A stretch of DNA of 64,000 nt, from positions 682,001-746,000 of the forward strand of contig NZ_FNEG01000002.1 of assembly GCF_900100075.1 (NCBI RefSeq). The letters are read 5' to 3'. Below, one piece after another: positions 32,558 through 41,710 of the stretch. Every line of letters begins with the position of its first letter. Position 1 is the first letter of the stretch. The DNA is from Chryseobacterium jejuense. Lineage in GTDB: Bacteria > Bacteroidota > Bacteroidia > Flavobacteriales > Weeksellaceae. The notes beneath the pieces were generated by a model. The model saw only the letters and a program-made list of their open reading frames with translations, was not told the DNA's origin and did not search any database. The position numbers and the translations under genes were made by a program.

Positions 32558-33712
32558 TTATGCGTAAATTTTGTCTATGTTAAACTTAGAGAAGCCACCG
32601 CTTCCCGTCATTCCTTTTCCACCAATACCTGTTACAATATGAATGTTAGGCGATGGGCTGTGTTCAAAAATGTCTTTTGTTTTGCACTGAGAGTATACTC
32701 CAAACCATCTTCTCTGGATTTCATAAGTAGGAAGATCGATGATTTTCTTTGCTTCATGAATCATGAATTCGTCAATTTCCATATTTAAATCAAAACCAAG
32801 ATCATCTGCATTTTTAGCATCAGCGTATTCATGAGAGTCTCCAAGAATTATGGATCCGTCTAATGCCTGCTTGAAAAGGATGTGAACTCCAAATTTTTTC
32901 TCAAACGAATTAGGATCTTCTAACGATTTGATTTTCTGGAAAGAAGCACATTCGCTAAATGATTCATATCTTCGGATGGAAAGCCCTGTCAGAATATTTC
33001 CCTGAAGAGAATAAATTCCCTGAGGCTTGGTTTGAAGCATCTGAAGTTTACTTACTTCCAAATCACTGTCATTGAATACATTAGGATACAAAGTTTTGAA
33101 CTCATGTCCCCCACAAATAATGATCTTAGAAGCGGTGTATTCTTCTCCGTCTGCTGTGATAGCAATACATTTTTGATCGTTTTCATGGGTTTCCACAACC
33201 GTCGTATTATAAATAATCTGTAAACCCATTTTTTCCTGTAACAGCTTGTGAAGCTTTACAATCATATCTGCAGAATCTACAGAAAGCTCCTGAGGAAAGA
33301 ACAATCCGCCTTTACAATAATCGGAACGAAGGCCGTCAAAATTCTTGATGCAGTCGCTTTTGGATAATAAAGCAGATTCATAATCATTATTTCTGTTGAT
33401 TTCATACAGCTCTTCAATAAGCTGAAGTTCCTCATCATTGGAAGCTATGTACACAGATCCGTTTTGTCTGATGGTAAGATCTGCTTGAGTATGAAGTTCA
33501 TTATATATTGCGAGACTTTCTCTTCCGAAGTTTTGCCATTTAAGATCCATTCCGGAAGGAACTACCTGTCCGAAATTTCTTACGGTGGCCCCCTGAGGGA
33601 TAGAGTTTCTTTCCAGTAAAGCTACCTTAAGATTTTTCTTCAACGCATGATACGCATGGAATGTTCCTAAAATTCCGCCTCCCACAACGAGTAAATCAAA
33701 TTTTGTTTTCAT
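32558..33712 (-). CDS. TIGR03364-type FAD-dependent oxidoreductase
   Basis: The 384-residue protein is a DAO-fold flavoenzyme: the dinucleotide-binding motif VVGGGILGTFHAYHAL (9-24) is followed by the FAD-binding ATVRNFGQV segment and a C-terminal GIGGKGMTGSGG loop. Proteins of this kind (TIGR03364) are found in phosphonate operons and are thought to oxidise the amine of 2-aminoethylphosphonate or N-alkyl relatives to give phosphonoacetaldehyde. The pairing with a phosphonatase-like gene six bases away supports this. It is in the middle of the five-gene locus; substrate is inferred. Confidence 0.85.
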   Translation of the reverse strand: MKTKFDLLVVGGGILGTFHAYHALKKNLKVALLERNSIPQGATVRNFGQVVPSGMDLKWQNFGRESLAIYNELHTQADLTIRQNGSVYIASNDEELQLIEELYEINRNNDYESALLSKSDCIKNFDGLRSDYCKGGLFFPQELSVDSADMIVKLHKLLQEKMGLQIIYNTTVVETHENDQKCIAITADGEEYTASKIIICGGHEFKTLYPNVFNDSDLEVSKLQMLQTKPQGIYSLQGNILTGLSIRRYESFSECASFQKIKSLEDPNSFEKKFGVHILFKQALDGSIILGDSHEYADAKNADDLGFDLNMEIDEFMIHEAKKIIDLPTYEIQRRWFGVYSQCKTKDIFEHSPSPNIHIVTGIGGKGMTGSGGFSKFNIDKIYA

Positions 33713-33723
33713 TGTACTATAAT

Positions 33724-35022
33724 TTATAAGATTTTCGAAGTATCGAAATTGATGTATTGATTAGAATTTGAATTAGGTTTTGCCTTCTTTCTGAAAGCCA
33801 GAAAAGCAATAATTGAAAGGATTAAAACACTGATGGTGATAATATAATTCAGGCTGATATAAAAATTAAGCCATGAAGTCTGAGCCGAACCGAAGTTTTT
33901 ATAAAGCAGAATTAAAACACTTCCCAGATACCCGAAAGAATCTACAATATAGATCAGAAACCCTACATTTCCTTTGATATCAAATGCTGCTATCATTCTG
34001 TCAAAATAAATCCCATTAAACGGAATATAGCAGATATACATTCCAAAACCGGAAATTGTCATCCATAAAAAAGGAGATAATGCATTCTGTTGAAATAAAT
34101 AAGTGGAAAGCCCTACCGTTAGAATTCCCGCAAAAAGGATGTAATGATAGTATGCAAATGCCTTTTTGTTGTTTTTTACTTTGACCATGAAGCTTAGTAT
34201 CAATAATACCATGACCGCAATCGGAATTTCAGTCAGGGTAAAAACAGAGCTGTCAAAACTAAAATGAAGGCCATCCCAGATCTCACGGTTGAAATTATCT
34301 CTGAAATCCCTTAAGACAGTTAAACAGATGTACAGAAAAATAATACAGACAATCGGAACAAAGAAACGTTGAACAAGTGCTCTTCTTTCTGTACCGTTCA
34401 AAGGCTGTCTTTTGCTTTTAAGCATCACATCCTCTTCATTAGGCTTGGGGATTTTTTCCAACAGGAGTCCGGAAAGAATTAACGGAATAATAAAAATCAA
34501 TCCCGCAGAAAAAGGCATCCAGAACTCTGAAATGGAAAAAGTATCCATCAAAAACTTTCCTACGGACTTGGTGAATCCTGAAGAAACAACAAAGCTTGAA
34601 CAAAGGAAAAGCCCGATGATTTCAGTTGTTTTGCGGCCTTCAATGTATGAAAATACAATACCCCAGATCATTCCCAACGGAATTCCATTCAGAAACATAA
34701 AAAGAATATTGTAAGGAGCCGGTACCAATGCAAACCCTAATAAAGAAAGCTCTGCTATGGCAATAAAAGAAAATAAATAAGTCAGTCTTTTCGCAGGTTT
34801 TAGCTCAGAAATAAATTTAATTCCAATAAACTTAGATATAAAATAACCTACAGCCTGCGCAATAATAATCAGAATTTTATAATCAACCCCGAAATAGGAG
34901 AGTCCTTCAAAAGAGGCTACAGTAAAAGGTTTTCTGAAACCGTACATGCAAAAGTAAACTCCGAAGGCAGCAAAAGCAGCCTTCAGGGTTATCACTGTTT
35001 TTTTATTGATGGTTCTGGCCAT
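33724..35022 (-). CDS. DUF5690 family MFS-like transporter
   Basis: A 432-residue inner-membrane protein with about twelve helices. The first helix ends YGFRKPFTVASF, which recalls the GlpT/UhpT organophosphate:phosphate antiporter signature; the central loop (about 205-220) is basic. It belongs to the DUF5690 family and is 11 bases upstream of the oxidoreductase gene, so it very likely carries the substrate, probably an organophosphonate, into the cytoplasm. Coupling ion and exact substrate are unknown. Confidence 0.85.
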   Translation of the reverse strand: MARTINKKTVITLKAAFAAFGVYFCMYGFRKPFTVASFEGLSYFGVDYKILIIIAQAVGYFISKFIGIKFISELKPAKRLTYLFSFIAIAELSLLGFALVPAPYNILFMFLNGIPLGMIWGIVFSYIEGRKTTEIIGLFLCSSFVVSSGFTKSVGKFLMDTFSISEFWMPFSAGLIFIIPLILSGLLLEKIPKPNEEDVMLKSKRQPLNGTERRALVQRFFVPIVCIIFLYICLTVLRDFRDNFNREIWDGLHFSFDSSVFTLTEIPIAVMVLLILSFMVKVKNNKKAFAYYHYILFAGILTVGLSTYLFQQNALSPFLWMTISGFGMYICYIPFNGIYFDRMIAAFDIKGNVGFLIYIVDSFGYLGSVLILLYKNFGSAQTSWLNFYISLNYIITISVLILSIIAFLAFRKKAKPNSNSNQYINFDTSKIL

Positions 35023-35031
35023 GGTGATGGT

Positions 35032-37857
35032 TTAGAAGTTCAGTTTTATTCCAAGGTTACATCGTACTCCGTAGTATTCTACCTGTTCAGGACGGTCTTC
35101 GTTTTTTCCGAAGTGGTAGATCAAAGGTTTATTCAGGATGTTGTTGATGTCCATATACAGGCCTATATTTTTGGTGAACTGATAGGAACCTCCAAAGTCT
35201 AAGCTGCTGTATTTTCCATAGTAAGAATCATTAATATCCTCTTCAGCGTATTCTACAGCATATTTTCCTTTATAGTTGTAAGCTATTCTGGCATTGAACT
35301 CTTTTTTCTCGAAGAATAGCTGTACGTTATACAATTCTTTAGCCTGGTAAGGAAGTGCCACCTTTCTTCCGCTTGGTTTTTCCATTTCAGAAGTCATGAA
35401 GGTAGCGTTCACCTGAGCTCCAAAATACTGCAAGAAGCCTGGAAGAAAATCAAATCTTTTGGTGATTCCTAATTCAATACCACCTAGCCATGCTGCACTT
35501 CCGTTGTTTGGGGCAGAGAACTGCACTCCGTTCATTCCATTATACTCTCCAATGAAAGAATCCTGAAAAATTGGATCTGTAATAGATTTATAGAAAACAC
35601 CACCGCTCAGGATACCGACATTCGAGAAATAATATTCTCCCATCAGATCAAAGTTCAATGAATAGGTTGGATTAAGATTGGGATTCCCTCCTTTGAATTC
35701 ATTATCCGCTTCACTATAAGTTCCACCGGGTGTAAGATCTCCGAAATTAGGTCTTGAAAAAGTTCTGGTTGCAGCAAAACGAAGATTGGTTTTATCATTC
35801 AACGTATATTTCAGATGAAGCATAGGAAGAACAGCCAAGTAATTTTTAGTATGCTCTACAGGTGTCAGTACATCATCAATCACATTATATCCTTTTACCT
35901 TTGTATTGGTATTTGATAATCTGATTCCTCCTAAAAGGGTAATCTTATCATTCAGTTTGTAGGTTGCCATTCCATAAGCATCAGCGTGCTTTTCAAAAAC
36001 ATCAAAGTTTCTTCCCAACGCTTTATTATATTCTAGTGACTCAGAATCAGCAGTATTGATCTTCAGTTTTCCCTGATTATCATACCAGAATTGGTTCATT
36101 CCTCCCGTAGAAAGTACAGGCCCGAATGTATTGCCAATATGAGCATTCATTTCGCTTAAATATTTTCTTCCATTCGGCTGAGTGGTAATAAATTGAGCGT
36201 AATCCGATAGAAGAGGAGCGGTTCCGTTACTCCAGTTGTAGAAAATATCAGAGAATTTAGCATTACGTTCCTTATCCCTGTATTTGAAACCATACTTTAC
36301 AGTTAGTTTATCTGATGCATTGATTTCGTGATTGAAAGCGGCTACAATTTTATCTTTTTCTTGTACGAAAACCTTATAAAATTCAAGATCGGTAAACTTC
36401 ATCTGGGTAGCATCCATTTTAAAGTCTGGATTGCTGTAGAAACCAAATAATGCATCCGGGTTTTTGTAATCTAACTTCCCACCATCAGCTTTCCAATAGG
36501 CTCTTGGTCCATTTCCGCGATCAGAAATATAATCTGGGTTGATCCCAACTCCGGATTGCGTATATTTAATTACATAATAAGAATTGTTCTGTTTATCAGG
36601 AATATTGCCATACTTAAACTGATTGTCGTAATACGATAAATCCCAGTCAATTTTTCCTTTATTTAAATTATGAACTCCACCTAATGAAATTGAAGTAAGC
36701 TCTGTAATCAATAAGTTATGGATGTTCTGAAGTTCTACTCTGGCAGTATTATTAGCCGAACTGAACTTATCAAATCTTACTCTGTGTTTGTAATGGGTCT
36801 CATCATCAGATAACGTTCCGTACATTCCTTTCAGATAGAAGGTGTTTTTAGGAGAAAGTACATATTCAAATGCAGCATTAATTCCGGTTGTCTTTCTTAC
36901 TCCGTTATAATCACGAAGTTCCATTCTGAAAACTCCCTCATCACCGCTTCTCCTTGCTTCAAAATTATCCGTTGACCAGTTTCTGATGAAATGTGCAAAA
37001 TTGAATAAGTATCCGAATTTTTTATCCTTTGTTCTTCCGCCATACAATAAGCCAATATTATAAACGCCTTTATCTGCTTTAGCATTGTAACCACTTCCTA
37101 ATGTGGCTTTAAACTCCGTTTTCATAGGAGGAGTTTTGGTAATAAAGTTAACACCGCCGCCAATTCCATCTGCTTCTAAATCAGGAGTAAAGGATTTGTT
37201 GACATGAACGTAAGAAATAAGCTCTGTTGGGAAAAAGTCAAAAGCAGTAGCTCTGGATGTCGTTTCCTCTTCTGCAGTTGGTAATCTGTTCCCATTGATA
37301 GTGGTAGATGCCCAGAATGGAGGAAGTCCCCTTAGAGAAACGAATCTTCCCTCTCCCTGATCTCTTTCAATAGAAACCCCCTGTACACGCTGTACGGTTT
37401 CTGCAGCATTTCTGTCCGGAAGTTTTCCAATTCCGTCTGAGGCGATTACATTGGTGATGTTGATCGCGTTTTTCTGTAAGTTTAAGGCTCTTGCCTCTGT
37501 ATTTTTTAGGGTTCCGGTAACAACAACTTCGTCAATATTCTTTCTGGGCTGTGAAAGCTTTATCGTTCCAAGATCCGTGGTTTCATCAGATTTTAAATTA
37601 ACTGTAATATCAGTAGTAGCATAACCAATATAGCTGATTTGTAAACTATATTCTCCTTCTTTGATGTCATTGATGGTAAATTTTCCGTCAACATCCGTGG
37701 TTATACTTTTGGATGAACCTTTTATTTTGACGGTGGCGCCGGGAAGCGGTTGACTGTCATCAAGAACAGTTCCTATAATTAATTGCTTTTGTGCTGAAAC
37801 AAAAGTGACGAGACAGACAGAAGCAAGGGTAAGTAATTTCTCTAAATTTGTTTTCAT
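35032..37857 (-). CDS. TonB-dependent receptor of the phosphonate locus
   Basis: From the ATG at 37857 (a longer start 33 bases upstream adds a hydrophilic segment before the signal peptide) this is a 941-residue receptor. It has a signal peptide (about 1-23, VSAQ), a carboxypeptidase-regulatory-like domain (about 25-110, GTVLDDSQPLPGATVKIKGS), a TonB plug (with VVTGTLKN and ADGIGGGVNF) and a barrel ending in CNLGIKLNF. It lacks a SusD partner, so a small soluble substrate is more likely than a glycan. It is nine bases from the DUF5690 gene. Import of the organophosphonate through the outer membrane is the likely role. Confidence 0.9.
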   Translation of the reverse strand: MKTNLEKLLTLASVCLVTFVSAQKQLIIGTVLDDSQPLPGATVKIKGSSKSITTDVDGKFTINDIKEGEYSLQISYIGYATTDITVNLKSDETTDLGTIKLSQPRKNIDEVVVTGTLKNTEARALNLQKNAINITNVIASDGIGKLPDRNAAETVQRVQGVSIERDQGEGRFVSLRGLPPFWASTTINGNRLPTAEEETTSRATAFDFFPTELISYVHVNKSFTPDLEADGIGGGVNFITKTPPMKTEFKATLGSGYNAKADKGVYNIGLLYGGRTKDKKFGYLFNFAHFIRNWSTDNFEARRSGDEGVFRMELRDYNGVRKTTGINAAFEYVLSPKNTFYLKGMYGTLSDDETHYKHRVRFDKFSSANNTARVELQNIHNLLITELTSISLGGVHNLNKGKIDWDLSYYDNQFKYGNIPDKQNNSYYVIKYTQSGVGINPDYISDRGNGPRAYWKADGGKLDYKNPDALFGFYSNPDFKMDATQMKFTDLEFYKVFVQEKDKIVAAFNHEINASDKLTVKYGFKYRDKERNAKFSDIFYNWSNGTAPLLSDYAQFITTQPNGRKYLSEMNAHIGNTFGPVLSTGGMNQFWYDNQGKLKINTADSESLEYNKALGRNFDVFEKHADAYGMATYKLNDKITLLGGIRLSNTNTKVKGYNVIDDVLTPVEHTKNYLAVLPMLHLKYTLNDKTNLRFAATRTFSRPNFGDLTPGGTYSEADNEFKGGNPNLNPTYSLNFDLMGEYYFSNVGILSGGVFYKSITDPIFQDSFIGEYNGMNGVQFSAPNNGSAAWLGGIELGITKRFDFLPGFLQYFGAQVNATFMTSEMEKPSGRKVALPYQAKELYNVQLFFEKKEFNARIAYNYKGKYAVEYAEEDINDSYYGKYSSLDFGGSYQFTKNIGLYMDINNILNKPLIYHFGKNEDRPEQVEYYGVRCNLGIKLNF

Positions 37858-38123
37858 TTTTACATATATTAAATTTTTTATGCAAATCAAGCTAATAATT
37901 TTAATATATATAAATATTTCGTGTTAAGTATTGATTAACAAATCAGGGCTATTTATTACCCAAATTTTACTTTCTGAATTTTTATTGATGTGAAAAAGCA
38001 GGGCGACAATCTTTTAATAAATCCTTTATTTGTAGATTGTTATAAATGGATTAAAACGTAATTTTTTAAAGGATAATTTTCAGTTTAAATGAGGTTTTTG
38101 ATTAACATATCGTTCATTTTAAT

Positions 38124-38131
38124 CAAAAATA
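38124..38131 (-). promoter_or_regulatory. -7 element of the phosphonate operon
   Basis: On the minus strand TATTTTTG matches TANNTTTG. A TTTG at 38152-38149 (minus) lies 17 bases upstream and is part of the palindrome at 38144-38160. It is far (267 bases) from the receptor ATG, so the leader would be long. Confidence 0.55.
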
Positions 38132-38143
38132 AGAAAACTAAAA

Positions 38144-38160
38144 GTTTACAAATAGTAAAC
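38144..38160 (-). promoter_or_regulatory. Perfect GTTTAC-AAATA-GTAAAC operator
   Basis: GTTTACAAATAGTAAAC has exact 6-base inverted arms around AAATA. It overlaps the -33 TTTG of the operon promoter, the position where a repressor blocks RNA polymerase. Related sites precede the secreted phosphatase-superfamily gene. Confidence 0.65.
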
Positions 38161-38207
38161 TTTTTGATGGCAGATCATGATGTTGCTACAGATAAAATAA
38201 ATTTTTC

Positions 38208-38321
38208 GCCACGAATACACGAATAAAATAATGCAGTATTTTAAAAATCTATGGACTTATGTAGTTTAAAAATTAAGTATAACCACATTAGGCACATAGA
38301 AATCATTCGTGCATTCGTGGC
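38208..38321 (+). repeat. Inverted intergenic repeat
   Basis: The 487-base gap 37858-38344 holds the operon promoter, the palindromic operator and this repeat. GCCACGAATACACGAAT (38208-38224) pairs with ATTCGTGCATTCGTGGC (38305-38321) with one mismatch. Nested inside are words (CTATGGACTTATGTAG, CACATTAGGCACATAG) related to the palindrome at 41301-41346. Confidence 0.6.
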
Positions 38322-38344
38322 TAAAAACTTTGTGTAATAAGAGC

Positions 38345-38914
38345 CTAAGCGGTGTAAAAATAAAGAACAAGCATCACACAGCTTTCATTACTGATGCTTA
38401 CCGGAACGTGCGGAAACTTTCCATTAAAATATAAAGAATCACCCTCTTTCATAATGACTTCCTCATTATCAATGATGTATTTTACTTCTCCTTTCAGAAT
38501 ATATTTGAATTCCCAGGCGTCTGTAATTACTTTTTCCCTTTTAGAATTCGGTTCAAGAGTAAGCAATACTGCTTCAAAGCCCAGAGAATGAAGACTTTTG
38601 CTGAAGATATGCATGTATTTAAAGCCTTCAGCTTCAACCTCTTTTTCTATAACCTGCTGGCTTTCTTTAGGAACGTAAATGAATTTTGCATTGGATTTTT
38701 TCTCTACTCCCTCAAAGAAGTAGCTGGCATCAATATCTAAAGACTGAATAAGATCCAATAAAACAGGAAGTGAAGGAATCGTTCTTCCATTTTCGATGCG
38801 GGAAACAAGACCGTTACTTACATTAGCTCTGAAAGCCAGTTCGTTAATGGTTAGATTATTCTTTTTTCTAATGTCCTTTAATCTTTTTCCGATCCCTATT
38901 AAAAAATCATTCAT
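38345..38914 (-). CDS. XRE-cupin transcriptional regulator
   Basis: From the ATG at 38914 (MNDFLIGIGKRLK; a longer reading from 38998 adds a hydrophobic non-conserved extension) this is 189 residues. An N-terminal Cro/C1 HTH (about 8-62, LTINELAFRANVSNGLVSRIENGR) is linked to a C-terminal cupin (about 115-185, with EFKYILKGEVKYII and FNGKFPHVPVS). Such regulators bind a small metabolite in the cupin. It is transcribed toward the receptor gene from its own promoter, 430 bases upstream of the locus, and is the best candidate for binding GTTTAC-AAATA-GTAAAC, although another factor could do so. Confidence 0.85.
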   Translation of the reverse strand: MNDFLIGIGKRLKDIRKKNNLTINELAFRANVSNGLVSRIENGRTIPSLPVLLDLIQSLDIDASYFFEGVEKKSNAKFIYVPKESQQVIEKEVEAEGFKYMHIFSKSLHSLGFEAVLLTLEPNSKREKVITDAWEFKYILKGEVKYIIDNEEVIMKEGDSLYFNGKFPHVPVSISNESCVMLVLYFYTA

Positions 38915-39022
38915 GCTATATTCAATGAAAAACAAAGGTAGTATTATTCTATATAGGTTGTATGGTAAAAAGAGGAATTCACAAAAAGGTAAAATCATAA
39001 AAAGATTGAAGGAGTTTCCAGG

Positions 39023-39055
39023 TTTGTCTATCCCAATAAAATTTCCCTATTTTTG
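39023..39055 (+). promoter_or_regulatory. Promoter of the response regulator gene
   Basis: TTTG (39023-39026), 21-base spacer, TATTTTTG (39048-39055), 21 bases before the ATG. Confidence 0.65.
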
Positions 39056-39075
39056 TAAAACTCCTTATTTCATTT

Positions 39076-39783
39076 ATGAAAAAAATAATTCTCATCGAAG
39101 ACGAAACCAGTGTAGTCTCTTTTATTAAAAAAGGCCTTCAGGAAAACGGATATGAAATTTCCGTAGCTTTTGACGGGCGTACCGGTGTACAGCTGGTGCA
39201 GGCCAATGATTTCGACTTGGTGATTTTAGATATTATGCTTCCGGAAATGAATGGACTGGACGTGTGTAAGGAGATCCGAAAAACCAACCAAAGTGTTCCG
39301 ATTTTATTCTTAACAGCTTTGGGAACTTCTGAAAATATCGTTCTGGGACTGGAAAGTGGTGGAGATGACTATTTGGTGAAGCCTTTCAAATTTATTGAAC
39401 TGGTGGCCCGTGTAAAATCTTTGTTAAGAAGAAGTCATAATAACGGACCACAGGAAACTGTTGAGCCGGAACCAGATAACGAAGATGTATTTAACTTCTC
39501 TGATTTAACAGTAAATGATTATACGAAAAAGGTAACTCGCGCTGGAGAGGAGATCACCCTTACTTCTACGGAGTACAAGTTATTGCTTTACTTCCTGAAT
39601 AACCCAGAAAAAGTGATTTCCAGAGCTGAAATACTTGACGCTGTCTGGGGAGTAAACTATGAACTGGGAACCAATGTGGTAGATGTTTACGTGAATTATC
39701 TAAGAAAGAAATTGGATGATAGGGATGATAATAAACTAATTCACACCGTAATAGGAATGGGTTACGTTCTGAAAAAAGCTTAA
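39076..39783 (+). CDS. OmpR-family response regulator
   Basis: A 235-residue two-component regulator: an N-terminal receiver with phosphoacceptor Asp52 (LVILDIMLPEMNG), the Thr/Lys landmarks FLTALG and VKPF, and a C-terminal winged-helix DNA-binding domain (about 135-232, with EYKLLLYFLNNPEKVISRAEIL and YVNYLRKKLD). It resembles CusR/RprY-like regulators of Bacteroidota. The four-base gap to the histidine kinase gene shows they work together. The sensed signal and targets cannot be read from the sequence. Confidence 0.93.
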   Translation: MKKIILIEDETSVVSFIKKGLQENGYEISVAFDGRTGVQLVQANDFDLVILDIMLPEMNGLDVCKEIRKTNQSVPILFLTALGTSENIVLGLESGGDDYLVKPFKFIELVARVKSLLRRSHNNGPQETVEPEPDNEDVFNFSDLTVNDYTKKVTRAGEEITLTSTEYKLLLYFLNNPEKVISRAEILDAVWGVNYELGTNVVDVYVNYLRKKLDDRDDNKLIHTVIGMGYVLKKA

Positions 39784-39786
39784 TGA

Positions 39787-41190
39787 ATGTTTAACAGAGT
39801 GATTACAAATCAGACCAAAACGATGGTACTTTTAATGTTGGTTTTTACCGCCATTATTCTGTTGTTCAGTGGTTTGGTTTATTTTTCAATCGTTAATTTT
39901 TCCCACCAGAGGTTTTATGAACTCTTAAAAATTCGTACGGCTACTATTGTTCAGATAGAAAAAAGTAAGGATCATCTGGACCTTCCAGAAAATTACATTC
40001 TCAGCAGCCTGAATGATGAAGAGCTTCCGATGGAAAAGGATTATGTTTTTGCGGTTCCAACGGATTCTAACTTCAGGAAAATCTCTCAGGAAGTTCATAT
40101 TCCCGATTATTTCTTTAAAAATATCCTTAAAAAAGGAGAAGATAATTATAACGACAAAGAATTCTATTATATTGGTCAAAGCTTTAGGTATGATGATAAA
40201 GATTATATCGCCATTGCATCAGCCAAAAACCATTATGTAATCTATTATCTTGGATTCCTTAAAAGAACGCTGCTTACCTGTATTGTGCTTTCATTATTCT
40301 TCAGTATGATTTTCTCATTCTATCTGTCGAAAACCCTCTTTAAGCCTATTCTTAAAATTACAGGAAAAGTAAAAGAGATCAGTTCTGAAAACCTTCACCT
40401 TCGATTAGAGCCTCAACCGGATAATAAGGAGCTGAATGAGCTGGTAGATACCTTTAATGACATGCTCAATCGCATTGAAACCTCTTTTGAGACTCAAAAC
40501 CATTTGATCGGAAATGTTTCTCATGAGCTGAGAACTCCTTTAACTTCCATTATGGGAGAGGCGGATGTTGCCCTTTCCATCAGCAGAACGCCGGAAGAGT
40601 ATAAAGAAACCCTTGAAATTATTCTGGATGAAGCTGAGAAGCTTGATAAAAAGATCAAGGCACTTTTAATGATTGCCCAAACCGGATTTGATGGGAAGAT
40701 CCAGAAAATGGATAAAGTGAGAATGGATCAGTTGCTTTGGGATGTTATTGAAACCTTGAGAAAAATTGATTCCAGAAATAATATCTATCTGGATATCAGT
40801 ATGCTTCCTGATAATCCTAAAAAATTGAAAGTACAAGGTAATGAGCAGCTTCTGCACCTGGCGGTTGCAAACATTATCAGTAATGGCTGTAAATATTCTA
40901 ATTTCCAGCAGGTGAAAGTTTCCCTGGGCGCTACCGATGCTGATGTTTATATCATTGTAAAGGATAACGGGATCGGAATTCCGCAGCAGGAAATGAATAA
41001 AATCTACGATCCTTTTTTCAGAGCTTCCAATACCAATAATTATGAAGGCTATGGAATAGGACTTCCATTGGCAAGAAACATTGTAAGAATGCATCACGGG
41101 GAACTGATTGTGACATCCAATGAAAATCAGGGAACTACAGTACAGATGCGTTTTCCTAACTTTTACAGTACACAGAAAGAAACAGTGTAG
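39787..41190 (+). CDS. Sensor histidine kinase
   Basis: A 467-residue membrane kinase with two transmembrane helices (about 12-35 and 159-180), a periplasmic sensor loop between them, a HAMP linker (about 181-235), a phosphoacceptor box VSHELRTPLTSIMGE with His246, and a C-terminal HATPase domain with N-box IISNGCKYS and G boxes DNGIGIP and GYGIGLPLA. It pairs with the response regulator four bases upstream. The sensor loop has no recognised domain, so the stimulus is unknown. Both genes face away from the cupin regulator. Confidence 0.93.
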   Translation: MFNRVITNQTKTMVLLMLVFTAIILLFSGLVYFSIVNFSHQRFYELLKIRTATIVQIEKSKDHLDLPENYILSSLNDEELPMEKDYVFAVPTDSNFRKISQEVHIPDYFFKNILKKGEDNYNDKEFYYIGQSFRYDDKDYIAIASAKNHYVIYYLGFLKRTLLTCIVLSLFFSMIFSFYLSKTLFKPILKITGKVKEISSENLHLRLEPQPDNKELNELVDTFNDMLNRIETSFETQNHLIGNVSHELRTPLTSIMGEADVALSISRTPEEYKETLEIILDEAEKLDKKIKALLMIAQTGFDGKIQKMDKVRMDQLLWDVIETLRKIDSRNNIYLDISMLPDNPKKLKVQGNEQLLHLAVANIISNGCKYSNFQQVKVSLGATDADVYIIVKDNGIGIPQQEMNKIYDPFFRASNTNNYEGYGIGLPLARNIVRMHHGELIVTSNENQGTTVQMRFPNFYSTQKETV

Positions 41191-41300
41191 ATCTGAAGAT
41201 AAAAGTAACTAAAGACTTTCTGAAAATGCTTTGAAAGGATCTTCAACAATGAGGATCCACATTCCACAGTTATTAATGATTTTTTATGTTAGCTTATAAG

Positions 41301-41346
41301 TCTATGTGCCTATGTGGTTTAATTTTTTACCACATAGGCACATAGA
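41301..41346 (+). repeat. Perfect 18-base inverted repeat
   Basis: The 520-base gap 41191-41710 holds no ORF. Arms TCTATGTGCCTATGTGGT (41301-41318) and its complement (41329-41346) enclose a T-rich loop. It could stop transcription from the kinase gene but no T run follows. Related words lie inside the repeat at 38208-38321. Confidence 0.65.
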
Positions 41347-41420
41347 GCGTTGCTTTAATATATGCTTGCTGAAAATCTTTGATTTTCTTGCGCCTTAAAA
41401 GCAGTTTATTATTTAAACCC

Positions 41421-41480
41421 TTGCGCCTTTGCGTCCATCCAACATAATGAATTTTTTTTTGGAAAAGCGCAAAGGCGCAA
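41421..41480 (+). repeat. Inverted repeat TTGCGCCTTTGCG
   Basis: TTGCGCCTTTGCG (41421-41433) and CGCAAAGGCGCAA (41468-41480) separated by an AT-rich loop. Second palindrome in the same intergenic gap. Confidence 0.55.
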
Positions 41481-41661
41481 TGATTTTATCTGCGATAAAA
41501 TTTAATCACACTGATTTATGTTATTGGTAATGTTGTTGTTATGTTATTTTACTTGCTGCAGATTTGTTCATATTAATACCTATTAACAATTTTCTAATCT
41601 CATTTTAATCTCTTTAATGACATTTTAATTCCGTTCCAAAGAACTTCTAATCTCGCCATTC

Positions 41662-41669
41662 TAATTTTG
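41662..41669 (+). promoter_or_regulatory. -7 element of the Usp-like gene
   Basis: TAATTTTG matches TANNTTTG, 41 bases upstream of the ATG. Confidence 0.45.
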
Positions 41670-41710
41670 TATCATCAAAAAAGATAAACACAATACAAAA
41701 TAATAAGAAC

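Noticed and set aside
41301..41480. CRISPR-like array in the gap after the histidine kinase
   Set aside because: Two different palindromes, not equally spaced direct repeats with unique spacers; no cas gene nearby.
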